19,467 bases of DNA, taken from NCBI GenBank assembly GCA_900545445.1, contig UQZH01000040.1:1-19467 (forward strand). The letters run 5' to 3'. The translations under genes were made by a program, and so were the position numbers. The stretch comes from an uncultured Collinsella sp. Lineage in GTDB: Bacteria; Actinomycetota; Coriobacteriia; Coriobacteriales; Coriobacteriaceae. Below, piece by piece: positions 7,793 through 15,617 of this stretch (within the stretch, counting starts at the first letter, position 1; each line of letters begins with the position of its first letter). Under the pieces are notes generated by a model. It saw only the letters and a program-made list of their open reading frames with translations. It did not search any database and was not told where the DNA came from.

Positions 7793-7965
7793 TATGCCAA
7801 TGCCGGCGCACAGCAAAACACGCACTCATTTCTTTACCAAAAGTGCGAAATCCACCCTTCGAGGCCCAATGAATAAAGTCCCAAGCGCTAAAAGTGTTCG
7901 CCCGGTGGCAAACCCACACCTTAACCGACGCTGATAAATCGTTTTAGCAAGAGCCAGATCGACCT

Positions 7966-8100
7966 GGTTTTCGGAAGTGCGGGGAAAAATTGCTTACCTC
8001 CGAGTACAAGCCCTTTTATTTCAACAAAACCCCTGATAAAGTTGGCTCAAATACCGCTTGTGGTTTGCCTGTTTGTCTTTTTCCCCGCACTTCCGAAACC
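7966..8100. repeat. Long inverted repeat upstream of the nuclease-like gene
   Basis: The arms 7966-7989 and 8078-8100 are complementary over 23 bases with one unpaired T, and the inner 21 are perfect (CGGAAGTGCGGGGAAAAA core). They enclose 88 nt. The right arm ends 44 nt before the ATG at 8145. No matching target-site duplication was seen on either side and there is no coding sequence inside, so it is not a recognisable insertion sequence. It could be a small non-autonomous element, a folded leader RNA, or a pair of operator sites. The stretch 7793-7965 before it holds nothing I can name. Confidence 0.7.
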
Positions 8101-8144
8101 GATAGCTTTTCTAGCCCAAACTACGCTCAAACGATCGGATCGCC

Positions 8145-9218
8145 ATGTCATTTCTTGCCTGCGGACCCACGGCTTTTCAGTACTATCGCATCCCGCCCCA
8201 GATACTGGGACTCTATCCGGCAATCCTGCCGCCCGACCATGACCATCGCTTGGTACACTACTCAAAACAACCAGTATTTAAAGACTTGCTCGGCACACCA
8301 GTTTGGAGATTCGTGGGCGAAAGAAAACAGCGCGCGAACGGAAAGCTATTTCATAGCCGTCTGCTAACCCAAGAGCCGCCTCCTGGGTCGTTTAGGCAGA
8401 CTGAGCATGGGTTTGATGTCACTTCACCGGAGTTCACGCTGCTCAGCCTTGCCACGCAGGTCTCACGCAGCCAGTTACTCATGGCTTGCTACGAGATGTG
8501 CGGCTCCTTTGCAGTGTTTAAGCCCTGCGAGCGAACGCAACAACAACTCGATGAAGCTATTTCGCTTAAGCTCATTCCGCCCAGCTGCGGCTGGGAGCGA
8601 GCTAACGACACCAAGGGCAATGACACCAACTTGTGGAAGCGCACGCCGCTTCTTACCGCAGCGGATATCGCCGCGTTCGCCAAGCAGGCCGCAGGCCTGC
8701 GCGGCGTTAAGCAGCTCCGCTGGGCCGCCGAACGCATGACAGGACAGACCGCCTCGCCCTTTGAAGTCCAGACGTCAATTCTCATCTCGCTCCCCCGCGA
8801 TGAGGGCGGTCTGGGCATCGACATCACCAATAACGCGCGCATCCCGCTCAGCGAAGCCGCGCGTTCGCTGTATGACAAAACCTGCTGCTACGCCGATATC
8901 CTCATCGAAAGCGCCACCGACAGCATGGGCGTCATCCTTGAATGCCAAGGCCGCTCCGCCCACGACAGCGAAGCCGCGAGCCTCTCCGATGCCGAGCGCG
9001 CCACCGCACTCACAAGCATGGGCTACGACGTCATCCAAATTACCTATGACCAGATCAAGGAGAAGAAGAGCTTCAACCACATAGCCGAGCTCATCCATAA
9101 AAAGGCTGGGCTTCCCTACACCCCAAAGACTAAACAGGAGCGCACTGCCGAAGATGCCCTGCGGCAAGAGCTACTTGTCGATTGGGTTGAGCTATTCACT
9201 GCCGGGCCGGCCAGCTAG
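8145..9218 (+). CDS. AbiEi/DUF559-like protein with C-terminal Vsr-type PD-(D/E)XK domain
   Basis: 357 residues. The N-terminal half (CGPTAFQYYRIPPQI at 6-20, then TSPEFTLLSLA near 93-103 and a YEMCGSF strand) resembles the Actinobacterial proteins often annotated as AbiEi-family or hypothetical. The C-terminal part (about 203-310) fits the DUF559/Vsr endonuclease-like pattern: SPFE (Glu207), YADILIE (Asp251), ILECQGRSAHD (Glu266, Gln268, His273), then SDAERATALTSMGYDVIQIT (Asp282, Arg285, Gly293). Gln replaces the usual Asp or Lys after the second acidic residue, so activity is uncertain. The frame is closed by a TAG at 8112 and no other start codon lies between, so ATG 8145 is the longest start; it has only a weak GGA upstream. 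The region before it is AT-richer than its neighbours, which may point to transfer. A cytosolic defence or regulatory role is a guess. Confidence 0.6.
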   Translation: MSFLACGPTAFQYYRIPPQILGLYPAILPPDHDHRLVHYSKQPVFKDLLGTPVWRFVGERKQRANGKLFHSRLLTQEPPPGSFRQTEHGFDVTSPEFTLLSLATQVSRSQLLMACYEMCGSFAVFKPCERTQQQLDEAISLKLIPPSCGWERANDTKGNDTNLWKRTPLLTAADIAAFAKQAAGLRGVKQLRWAAERMTGQTASPFEVQTSILISLPRDEGGLGIDITNNARIPLSEAARSLYDKTCCYADILIESATDSMGVILECQGRSAHDSEAASLSDAERATALTSMGYDVIQITYDQIKEKKSFNHIAELIHKKAGLPYTPKTKQERTAEDALRQELLVDWVELFTAGPAS

Positions 9219-10063
9219 CAGCTAGCAATCAGGGGCAGCGCAGACACATCGGGCGATTCGACACGGGCGGCAAAACCCGCCTCGGTTAGCTCGACGACCT
9301 CGGTAAACGTTGCATCGAAAAACTCCTCGGTTAGCAAGCGATACGGCGGATGATCGGGCTCGCCGGGGTTTTCGCGTACAATCTCGTGCATAACGCCGAT
9401 GGTCTTGAGCACATACTCCTTATGGATGGGATACTGACCAAAACGCGTCGCCGCAGTATAGAGGCGATCGGTCGCGCGCGGAATCGAAACAATGCTGAGC
9501 GTCTTGCCAAACCAGTCAAAGTCGCCTTGCTTTTTAATGCGGAATTCCTCGCACGGCTTGCCGCCGTGCGCCTCCAGGTACTGGTTCACGCGGGTATTCC
9601 ACACAGTATCGGCCACAAGGTGAGACCAAACGCCCAGCGTCAGATCGAGCAGCGACTGCGCCACGTCATCGGGCGCGAGCGAAAACTCACAGGCGCCGGG
9701 ACCGGCAACCGGCTCGGCGTCCTTGTAACGTTGGGGATAATGCACCCGATTGAGTCGCTCGCGTTCCTCGACAATCGAGGTGGTCTCAGCAGGTTCGCCC
9801 GCGGGTGCGCCTTTAAGCAGCGGCGCCACATAGGTATCCCAGAACTCATGCTCACGAGGCTTAGGGATAGGCTCGGGCTTTGCAAAGTGCGTAATGCGAT
9901 ACGGAATGGGATCAGCGATGCCAGGGACCATATAGCCCACGAAGATATCCGGAACCACGCAGCCAAACAAAAAGGCATTGCGGTCGCGCACACTATTGGC
10001 AAGCGCACCGGTGCGCTCCAGCAAACGCTCCGTCTGAGCGATATGAATGTTCCAGCTTGGCAT
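9215..10063 (-). CDS. Zinc-dependent phospholipase C family protein
   Basis: A 282-residue protein of the zinc-dependent phospholipase C fold (PF00882 type). Seen: the N-terminal MPSWNIHIAQTERLL, the NAFLFGCVVPDIFVGY strand with the conserved Asp, ITHF with a His, and the GVWSHLVADTVWN helix with His and Asp. These are the expected metal ligands of the family. There is no signal peptide, so it is probably cytosolic, and the substrate cannot be named. I start at the ATG of MPSWNIH (10063), which has GGGGGTGG just upstream. An ATG four codons earlier (10075) is also possible. It starts 79 nt after the cbiO stop and may be read through from the cbiMQO operon; a weak hairpin AGCCGC/GCGGCT and a TATAGT lie in that gap. 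Its stop codon overlaps that of the convergent gene (CTAG at 9215-9218). Confidence 0.75.
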   Translation of the reverse strand: MPSWNIHIAQTERLLERTGALANSVRDRNAFLFGCVVPDIFVGYMVPGIADPIPYRITHFAKPEPIPKPREHEFWDTYVAPLLKGAPAGEPAETTSIVEERERLNRVHYPQRYKDAEPVAGPGACEFSLAPDDVAQSLLDLTLGVWSHLVADTVWNTRVNQYLEAHGGKPCEEFRIKKQGDFDWFGKTLSIVSIPRATDRLYTAATRFGQYPIHKEYVLKTIGVMHEIVRENPGEPDHPPYRLLTEEFFDATFTEVVELTEAGFAARVESPDVSALPLIASC

Positions 10064-10142
10064 AGCCACCCCCATAAAAACCTGGATAACTATACCATCA
10101 CGGCAAAGCCGCGCGGGCGGCTACGCACGCTCTACGCAGCAA

Positions 10143-10913
10143 CTATTCCGCAGCGCCGCTCTCGGTTCCATACGACGACACCGGCGCCTCGACCACATGG
10201 TGATATCGATCGATATAGATGGCGCGGGCGCCCAGGCGCCGCGCCAAATCCTGATGATGCGTGCTCATCAAGACCGTCTTGCCGGCAGCAACATAGGCCA
10301 GTAGAAAGTTGACCACGATGTCGCACGAGTCCTCGTCAAGTCCGTTGGTAGGCTCGTCGAGCACCAGGATATCGGGATTCATCGACACGACGGCAGCCAG
10401 CGCCACGCGCTTCTTTTGCCCGCCCGAAAGCTGATAAGGCGAGGCATCGACCAGATCGGCAACCTGAAACAGCTCCATGGCATCGCGGACGCGGCGCTCG
10501 AGCTCGTCTGCCGGCAGCCCCATTTGAGCCGGGCCAAACGCGACTTCCTCGCCGACCGTGGCACAAAAGAGCTGCGCATCGGCGTTTTGGAACACAAAGC
10601 CCACGCGCTGATGGAACCGCTGGGCCGTCGCGGAATCCTTGAGATATGCGGCATCGACCGCATACCCGTCGAACAGGTACGCACCCGCGTCCGCAAGCTC
10701 AAGGCCGTTGATAAGACGCATGATCGTCGTCTTGCCGCAGCCGTTAGGACCAAGCAGAGCAACGAGCTCCCCACGGTTCACCTGCAATGAAACGCCGTCG
10801 ACCACCGTATGACCCGCATAGGAAAACACCACGTCGCGAAACTCGATGAGCGGCGTGACCTCGGCGCCGGCAACACCGCTCACACCCATCGCGTTATTCG
10901 TATCGTTTGCCAA
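10143..10913 (-). CDS. cbiO: ECF metal transporter ATPase (CbiO/NikO)
   Basis: A 256-residue ABC ATPase that powers the CbiM/CbiQ importer from the cytosolic face. Seen: Walker A GPNGCGKTT (55-63), Q-loop FVFQNADAQLF (106-116), signature LSGGQ (162-166), Walker B ILVLDEP (182-188), and a switch histidine in STHHQDL. One copy is present, so it would act as a homodimer, as in group I ECF systems. The start is a TTG at 10913 with GGGAAGGG about 7 nt upstream; the ATG eight codons on has no ribosome-binding site. It lies 44 nt downstream of cbiQ on the same strand. Probably carries Ni2+ or Co2+, with nickel favoured by the operator upstream of cbiM. Confidence 0.9.
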   Translation of the reverse strand: MANDTNNAMGVSGVAGAEVTPLIEFRDVVFSYAGHTVVDGVSLQVNRGELVALLGPNGCGKTTIMRLINGLELADAGAYLFDGYAVDAAYLKDSATAQRFHQRVGFVFQNADAQLFCATVGEEVAFGPAQMGLPADELERRVRDAMELFQVADLVDASPYQLSGGQKKRVALAAVVSMNPDILVLDEPTNGLDEDSCDIVVNFLLAYVAAGKTVLMSTHHQDLARRLGARAIYIDRYHHVVEAPVSSYGTESGAAE

Positions 10914-10957
10914 AACGTCGCCCTTCCCTACTCACATCGACGGTTCGACCGTCCGCG

Positions 10958-11794
10958 CTACAACATCGCGCACAACACGGCGAGCAACGTCACAACGGCC
11001 GCGTAAGCCGCATCGCGCCAGCCAAAGCCGCTCCGTGCAGGCGCCGGATACACGCCGGCGAAGCCGCGGCACAGCATGGCCTCGTCCATCGCGCGGCTGC
11101 ATTCCATCGCCTTGATAAACGTCATGCCCATGATACCCGCCAGCGAGTCGGTGCGCGAAAAACCCGCAGGCGCGGAACCGACGCTGCGCAGCATGACTGA
11201 TTCGCACAGATCGTGCGCCGTGCGTCCCAGCACCTCGATATGCTTGAGTGCCATATCAAACGTAAAGATAACCTCATCGGGCAGGTGCAGCATTTTGAGC
11301 GCCGCCGACATGCGGCTCCAGGTGAGCGTCCACGAAACACCCAGCACCAGCGACACATTAATAAACGTCTTGAGCGCGATCTTGAGCATGGCGCCCGTGG
11401 CAGACGCGCCCAGCAGCAGGGCAGGCAGTGCCAGAACCACCGCGAGCCCCGCAGCGCCAAGCGCCGGCACAAAGGTTGCCCGCAGCCCGCGTACGGGGCG
11501 TACGGCAACGAGCACCAACACGATAGCCGCCATCAACATGAGGTACAGCGGGCTTTGCGTCAGACACACGCACAGGACGCAAACGAACATCCCCACCAGA
11601 CGCACCGGAGCCGAAACGCAAGAAAGGGCGCGGTCGACCATCGACCCGCCCTCGTGCGCACCTCCACCCAGGCGAACCCGCTCAAGCAGGCTCGCCAGGT
11701 GCAGGACATTCTTTTGCATCACACGATGCCGAGCCCCCGCGGGCTCGTATCGCTCCTCGGCCGCAAGCCAGCTAGGCAGCTCGACCATTTGCAT
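10958..11794 (-). CDS. cbiQ: ECF metal transporter transmembrane coupling protein (CbiQ/NikQ, EcfT)
   Basis: A 278-residue integral membrane protein. Residues 62-98, 108-130 and 137-160 form hydrophobic helices, with another at the C-terminus (266-278). Between them lies the cytoplasmic coupling region ending in AMLCRG (239-244), the Ala-x-x-x-Arg-Gly motif that docks EcfT proteins on the ATPase. The N-terminal 50 residues are polar, rather long, and start near PSWLAAEE, as in many CbiQ proteins. Its ATG lies 4 nt past the cbiM stop codon with AAGGAAAG as ribosome-binding site, so the two are translationally linked. It joins the substrate-binding CbiM to the CbiO dimer. Confidence 0.88.
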   Translation of the reverse strand: MQMVELPSWLAAEERYEPAGARHRVMQKNVLHLASLLERVRLGGGAHEGGSMVDRALSCVSAPVRLVGMFVCVLCVCLTQSPLYLMLMAAIVLVLVAVRPVRGLRATFVPALGAAGLAVVLALPALLLGASATGAMLKIALKTFINVSLVLGVSWTLTWSRMSAALKMLHLPDEVIFTFDMALKHIEVLGRTAHDLCESVMLRSVGSAPAGFSRTDSLAGIMGMTFIKAMECSRAMDEAMLCRGFAGVYPAPARSGFGWRDAAYAAVVTLLAVLCAML

Positions 11795-11798
11795 GCGC

Positions 11799-12854
11799 TC
11801 AGCTTTCCTTAACCGTCAGCGAGATCAGGCGGAATGCGATGGTGAGCACCGCCACGCCAATCACACCGGAAAGGATATACATGGCAGCCTGGCCGGCAAA
11901 GCCAAGGCCCTGTTCCTCGGAATAGGCCTGCAGGTAATCACCCGTGGGCAGCGCGTCGGCAAAGGTCGGAGTATCGAGGCCGACCGAAGCCTGCAGGCTG
12001 TCGTCGCCAGCCTCCTGAACGGCAGTCGCGGCGCCCTCGGCGTCCCACTCGCCCCAGGCGTCTCCGGTGGCCAGCAGGCCCAGCGGCGTGGCCACCACGA
12101 GCACGGCGACCAGAATGAGCGTGGGAATCAGGGAAGTCTTCTTGGCGGTACCATCGGCGGCAAGCTGGCCATCGACGGCCTCGGGCCCGACGATAATGCT
12201 CGGCGCCGTCTTCTTAATGAAACCGTAGATCGCAGCCGTCGCCACGCCCTCGACCACGCCGGCAACCAGCATATGCGGGATCAACATGGCCGGAATAGCC
12301 ACAGACAACGGGAAGGGGCAATACAGCGGCGCGCCCGAAGCGTTGGTAAAGAGCATCGGCTGAATACCGAACTCAATCGCCGCGCACAGGGCCGCCAGGC
12401 ACAGGCCGACCCAGCCGCTTACGATGGCCGAAACCGAGGTGCCCCAGCTCTTGTCGTGCAGACGGCTGTTGAGCGCACGGAACACGATAGCAGCGACAAA
12501 CGGCAGCACAAAGGCCATGTTAAAGCAGTTGGCGCCAAACGACAGAACGCCGCCGTCGCCAAACAGCAGCGCCTGCAGCGCCAGCGCAACCGAGACAGCG
12601 ATAGCCGCGGCCTCGGGGCCCAGCAGCAGTGCGATGAGCGCGCCACCAACGGCGTGACCAGTGGTACCGCCGGGCAGCGGCACGTTGAACATCATGAGCA
12701 AGAAGGAGAATGCGGCGCAGATGCCCAGGAACGCCATATGCTCGCGATCGAGCGTGGCGCGCACCTTTTTGATGCAGTGAACCCATACGGGCACCATCGC
12801 CACCGCCATGACGGCATCGGTCTGCGGGGACAGGTAGTTGTCTGGAATGTGCAT
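11799..12854 (-). CDS. cbiM: ECF metal transporter substrate-binding protein CbiM/NikM with fused C-terminal CbiN/NikN-like domain
   Basis: A 351-residue membrane protein that binds the metal and determines specificity. It starts MHIPDN; the N-terminal amine, His2 and His67 (GGTTGHAVGG, 61-70) match the metal ligands known for NikM/CbiM. Six to seven hydrophobic segments run to about residue 225. A linker rich in Lys and Ala leads to a further segment with the ATPLGLLATGDAWGEWD motif (about 260-276) and a final membrane helix (325-345), the layout of a fused PDGLE/NikN-type accessory domain. GGGAGG lies 5 nt before the ATG. It is the first gene of cbiM-cbiQ-cbiO. The operator and promoter 95-125 nt upstream suggest NikR control. 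Nickel against cobalt cannot be settled from the protein alone. No cobalamin-riboswitch sequence is seen in the 100-nt leader. Confidence 0.92.
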   Translation of the reverse strand: MHIPDNYLSPQTDAVMAVAMVPVWVHCIKKVRATLDREHMAFLGICAAFSFLLMMFNVPLPGGTTGHAVGGALIALLLGPEAAAIAVSVALALQALLFGDGGVLSFGANCFNMAFVLPFVAAIVFRALNSRLHDKSWGTSVSAIVSGWVGLCLAALCAAIEFGIQPMLFTNASGAPLYCPFPLSVAIPAMLIPHMLVAGVVEGVATAAIYGFIKKTAPSIIVGPEAVDGQLAADGTAKKTSLIPTLILVAVLVVATPLGLLATGDAWGEWDAEGAATAVQEAGDDSLQASVGLDTPTFADALPTGDYLQAYSEEQGLGFAGQAAMYILSGVIGVAVLTIAFRLISLTVKES

Positions 12855-12911
12855 ATACGCCTCCCGGTTATCGGCGCACGGAATTGCAACGCCGCTTAAA
12901 TCACCTTGCCA

Positions 12912-12939
12912 GTGTTACGTATTGTCAGATTCGTAACAC
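12912..12939 (-). promoter_or_regulatory. NikR-like operator of the cbiMQO operon
   Basis: A perfect dyad GTGTTAC-N14-GTAACAC of 28 nt; the symmetry extends one base inward (GTGTTACG/CGTAACAC). The 28-nt span equals that of the Escherichia coli NikR site GTATGA-N16-TCATAC. The half-site GTGTTAC resembles NikR sites I recall from Desulfovibrio-type genomes. It begins about 10 nt past the -10 box, where a bound repressor would block transcription. The regulator gene is not in the window. Confidence 0.65.
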
Positions 12940-12949
12940 GCCGCGGGCT

Positions 12950-12978
12950 ATCATAGCAAAACGGCGCGCTGCCGACAA
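12950..12978 (-). promoter_or_regulatory. Promoter of the cbiMQO operon
   Basis: TTGTCG (12978-12973) and TATGAT (12955-12950) on the minus strand are separated by 17 nt. Transcription would start near 12943, just ahead of the NikR-like dyad. The -35 element lies inside the loop of the pheT terminator. Confidence 0.6.
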
Positions 12979-12992
12979 AGCAGCGCGCCGTT
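12958..12992 (-). terminator. Intrinsic terminator of pheST
   Basis: A perfect 13-bp stem (12980-12992 with 12960-12972) with a 7-nt loop is followed by four U residues (12961-12958), the last of them overlapping the stem base. It lies about 108 nt after the pheT stop codon. The gap between pheT and this hairpin (12993-13100) holds nothing else I can name. Confidence 0.8.
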
Positions 12993-13100
12993 ATGTAATG
13001 CGCGTGTCATATATGCAGACTCAACGGTGCCTTATACCGAGCATAGCGGTCACGTAGGACTCGGCGGCAGCCACCGCTGACCCATACCCCAGCGTAGAAC

Positions 13101-15554
13101 CTAGCCGCGGACCTCGCCGTTTACGCCCTTGCACACCTTGGTGACGATCTTCTGGTGCGCCTTCTCGACCTCTTCGCTGGTGAGCGTGTGGTCGTCGGAG
13201 CGATACGTAAGCGCAAAGGCCATGGACTTTTTGCCCGCTCCGATGCGGATGGGATCGCGGTAGACGTCGAACAGGCGCACGCCCTCGAGCAGCTTGCCGC
13301 CGGCACTGGTAATACGGCGCTCAAGATCCTCGCAGGTCACAGTGTTGTCGACTACGATAGCAAGGTCGTGCTCAACGGCAGGGTACTGCGAGAACTCGCG
13401 GTAGTTCTCCTGATTGCGGGCGCCCTTGATCAGCTTGTCCAGGTCGAGCTCAAAGGCAACGACGACCTCATCGATGCCCATCGCCTCGCGCGCCTCGGGG
13501 TGGATCTCGCCGACCCAGCCCAGCACGGTACCGCCGGACAGAACCTCGGCCGCACGACCCGGCTGCAAGAAAGCGTAGCCCTCGCCCTCGACGGGACGGA
13601 AGCGAACCTTCTCGATGCGCAGCTGGGCGAGCAGCTCCTCGACAATGCCCTTGCCAAAGAAGAAGCGCAGCTTGCGGTACTTCATGGTCCAAGACTGCTC
13701 GCTCCACTGGCCCGAGAGCACGCCCGCCACGGACTTAGTCTCCTTGGGCAGGCTGGCGTTCTCGCGGCCATGGAACAGGCTGCCGACCTCGTACAGGTGC
13801 ACGTTGGGCGTGCCGTGGGCCTCGTTATAGGCAACGGACTGCAGCAGGCCCGGCAGCAGCGAACGACGCATCTCGGTCTGCTCGGCTACCAGCGGGTTCA
13901 TGAGCACGACGGGGCAGCCGCGGCCCTCGGTGGACATACCGATCTTCTCCAGGTCGCCCGGGGCGGCAAAGCCAAAGGTCGTGGTCTCGTTGAGGCCACA
14001 GGCGCGCAGGATCTCGCCGACCTTGCGGGTGAGCTTCTGCTCGCGGGTCAAGCCGCCGATATGGTTCTTGGCAGCCGGGATGGTCGCCGTCACACGGCCC
14101 ATGCCCCACAGGCGCAGGACCTCCTCGATCAGATCGATCTCGCGCGGCAGGTCGGGGCGGAAACTCGGCGGAGTGACCATAAAGTCCTCGCCGTCGCGCT
14201 CGACGGTGCAGCCCAGGCGGGTGAGCGAGCGCTCGATAAAGTCGGGCTCGATGTCGGCGCCGCAGATGGCATGCACGCGGGCCAGACGCAGCTTAATGCT
14301 GTCGATGGTTTTGGGCGCGGGGAAAACGTCGACGTAGCCGGGAGCGACCTCGCCGCCGGCGATCTCCTCGATGAGCGCGCACGTGACGTTGGCGACATCC
14401 ACGCAACCGGTCTCATCGACCTGGCGTTCAAAGCGAATGGAGGCGTCGGAGATCAGCGACAGGTCGCGGCTGGTGTGCGAGGTGCGACCGGCGTTGAAGC
14501 AGGCACTCTCGACCATCACATCGACGGTGTCGTCCTCGATCTCGGAATCCATGCCGCCCATAACGCCGGCCAGCGCCACGGGACGCTCGCCGTCGGTGAT
14601 GAGGCCCATGCCGGCGTCGAGCGTGCGCTCCTCGCCGTCGAGGGTCGTAAACTTCTCGTCCTGCTGGGCGGCGCGAACCACCACGCGACGATGGCCATCG
14701 CGCTCGGCAAAGGTGTCCAGGTCAAAGGCGTGCAGCGGCTGACCGGTGAGCATCATCACATAGTTGGTGATGTCGACGATGTTGTTGTGCGGGCGCACGC
14801 CCAGGGCGTTGAGGCGCTTGACCATCCAGCCGGGCGAGGGGCCGACCTTCACGTTGCGCACGATGCGGGCGACGTAGCGGTCGCACAGGCCCTCGTCGGC
14901 AATCTCGACCGAAAGCTCGTCGTCGGTCGCGCGGCCGGTCTCGGCCTTGATGGCGGGCAGCTCAACGTGGAAATCGCGGTCGAAGATGGCGCCGGTCTCG
15001 CGGGCCATGCCGATCATGGACAGACAATCGGGACGGTTGGGCGTGATCTCGCAGTCGAGCACGGTATCACTCGAGCCCACGTACTCGGCAAACGGCATGC
15101 CGCAGGGCGTATCCTCGGGCAGGATCATGATGCCGGAGTGGTCGCCGCCCAGGCCGAGCTCGCGCGCGGAGCAGTTCATGCCCATGGACACGACGCCGCG
15201 AAGCTTGCTCTTCTTGATCTTGACGTCGCCGGGCAGGACAGCGCCAATCATGGCCGTGACGATGTGGTCGCCGGCCTCGAAGTTCTGCGCGCCGCAGACG
15301 ATCTGCAGCGGAGCGGGGTTGCCATCGGCGTCGAGGTTCTTGTCGCCCACGTCGACCGAGCACACATACATGTGGTCGCTATCGGGGTGCGGGGTCTTGG
15401 TGAGCACCTTGGCGGTCACCACGTGGTCGAAGGACTCGCCCACGGTGTCGATCGCCTCGACCTCGGTACCGGTACGGATATATTCGTCCGAAAGGGTCTT
15501 GGGATCCTCCGGAATATCGATCATGGTCTTGAGCCAGTCGTAAGAAACGCGCAT
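13101..15554 (-). CDS. pheT: Phenylalanine--tRNA ligase beta subunit
   Basis: An 817-residue beta subunit of the alpha2-beta2 synthetase that attaches Phe to tRNA-Phe, including editing of Tyr-tRNA-Phe. Domains in order: N-terminal MRVSYDWLK, EMAP/tRNA-binding domain (about 40-155, GAQNFEAGDHIVTAMIGAVLPG), B3/B4 editing region (about 210-390), B5 DNA-binding-like domain (about 410-480), catalytic-like core (about 490-700) and the anticodon-binding FDX-ACB domain at the C-terminus (about 722-815, FSQYPAVEHDLAIVVD). The length is usual for the bacterial long form. Its ATG follows pheS by 63 nt and has AAAGGAG 9 nt upstream. Both are controlled by the T-box leader before pheS. Confidence 0.97.
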   Translation of the reverse strand: MRVSYDWLKTMIDIPEDPKTLSDEYIRTGTEVEAIDTVGESFDHVVTAKVLTKTPHPDSDHMYVCSVDVGDKNLDADGNPAPLQIVCGAQNFEAGDHIVTAMIGAVLPGDVKIKKSKLRGVVSMGMNCSARELGLGGDHSGIMILPEDTPCGMPFAEYVGSSDTVLDCEITPNRPDCLSMIGMARETGAIFDRDFHVELPAIKAETGRATDDELSVEIADEGLCDRYVARIVRNVKVGPSPGWMVKRLNALGVRPHNNIVDITNYVMMLTGQPLHAFDLDTFAERDGHRRVVVRAAQQDEKFTTLDGEERTLDAGMGLITDGERPVALAGVMGGMDSEIEDDTVDVMVESACFNAGRTSHTSRDLSLISDASIRFERQVDETGCVDVANVTCALIEEIAGGEVAPGYVDVFPAPKTIDSIKLRLARVHAICGADIEPDFIERSLTRLGCTVERDGEDFMVTPPSFRPDLPREIDLIEEVLRLWGMGRVTATIPAAKNHIGGLTREQKLTRKVGEILRACGLNETTTFGFAAPGDLEKIGMSTEGRGCPVVLMNPLVAEQTEMRRSLLPGLLQSVAYNEAHGTPNVHLYEVGSLFHGRENASLPKETKSVAGVLSGQWSEQSWTMKYRKLRFFFGKGIVEELLAQLRIEKVRFRPVEGEGYAFLQPGRAAEVLSGGTVLGWVGEIHPEAREAMGIDEVVVAFELDLDKLIKGARNQENYREFSQYPAVEHDLAIVVDNTVTCEDLERRITSAGGKLLEGVRLFDVYRDPIRIGAGKKSMAFALTYRSDDHTLTSEEVEKAHQKIVTKVCKGVNGEVRG

Positions 15555-15617
15555 CTAACTGGTCTCCTTTCATAAATGCGGCTTTGAGCCGGAAACTGCA
15601 ACTAAGAAGAAAGCGTT

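Noticed and set aside
6227..7825. 532-codon open frame antisense to pyruvate kinase
   Set aside because: The plus frame has every pyruvate kinase motif. The antisense frame is low-complexity Leu/Asp/Gly-rich and open only because of the biased codon use of the real gene.
7734..7934. 66-codon plus-strand open frame after pyk
   Set aside because: It runs through the pyk terminator, has no ribosome-binding site and no recognisable sequence.
7966..8100. Insertion sequence or MITE with target duplication
   Set aside because: The flanking bases do not repeat and there is no transposase. It is reported only as an inverted repeat.
12855..12911. Cobalamin riboswitch upstream of cbiM
   Set aside because: The leader is only about 90 nt and lacks a B12-box-like segment; the NikR-like dyad explains control better.
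13155..15575. 806-codon open frame antisense to pheT
   Set aside because: Same effect: a mirror of a GC-rich gene with clear PheT domains on the other strand. Similar antisense frames at 4292-5878 (ATPase) and 15810-17216 (pheS) were dropped for the same reason.
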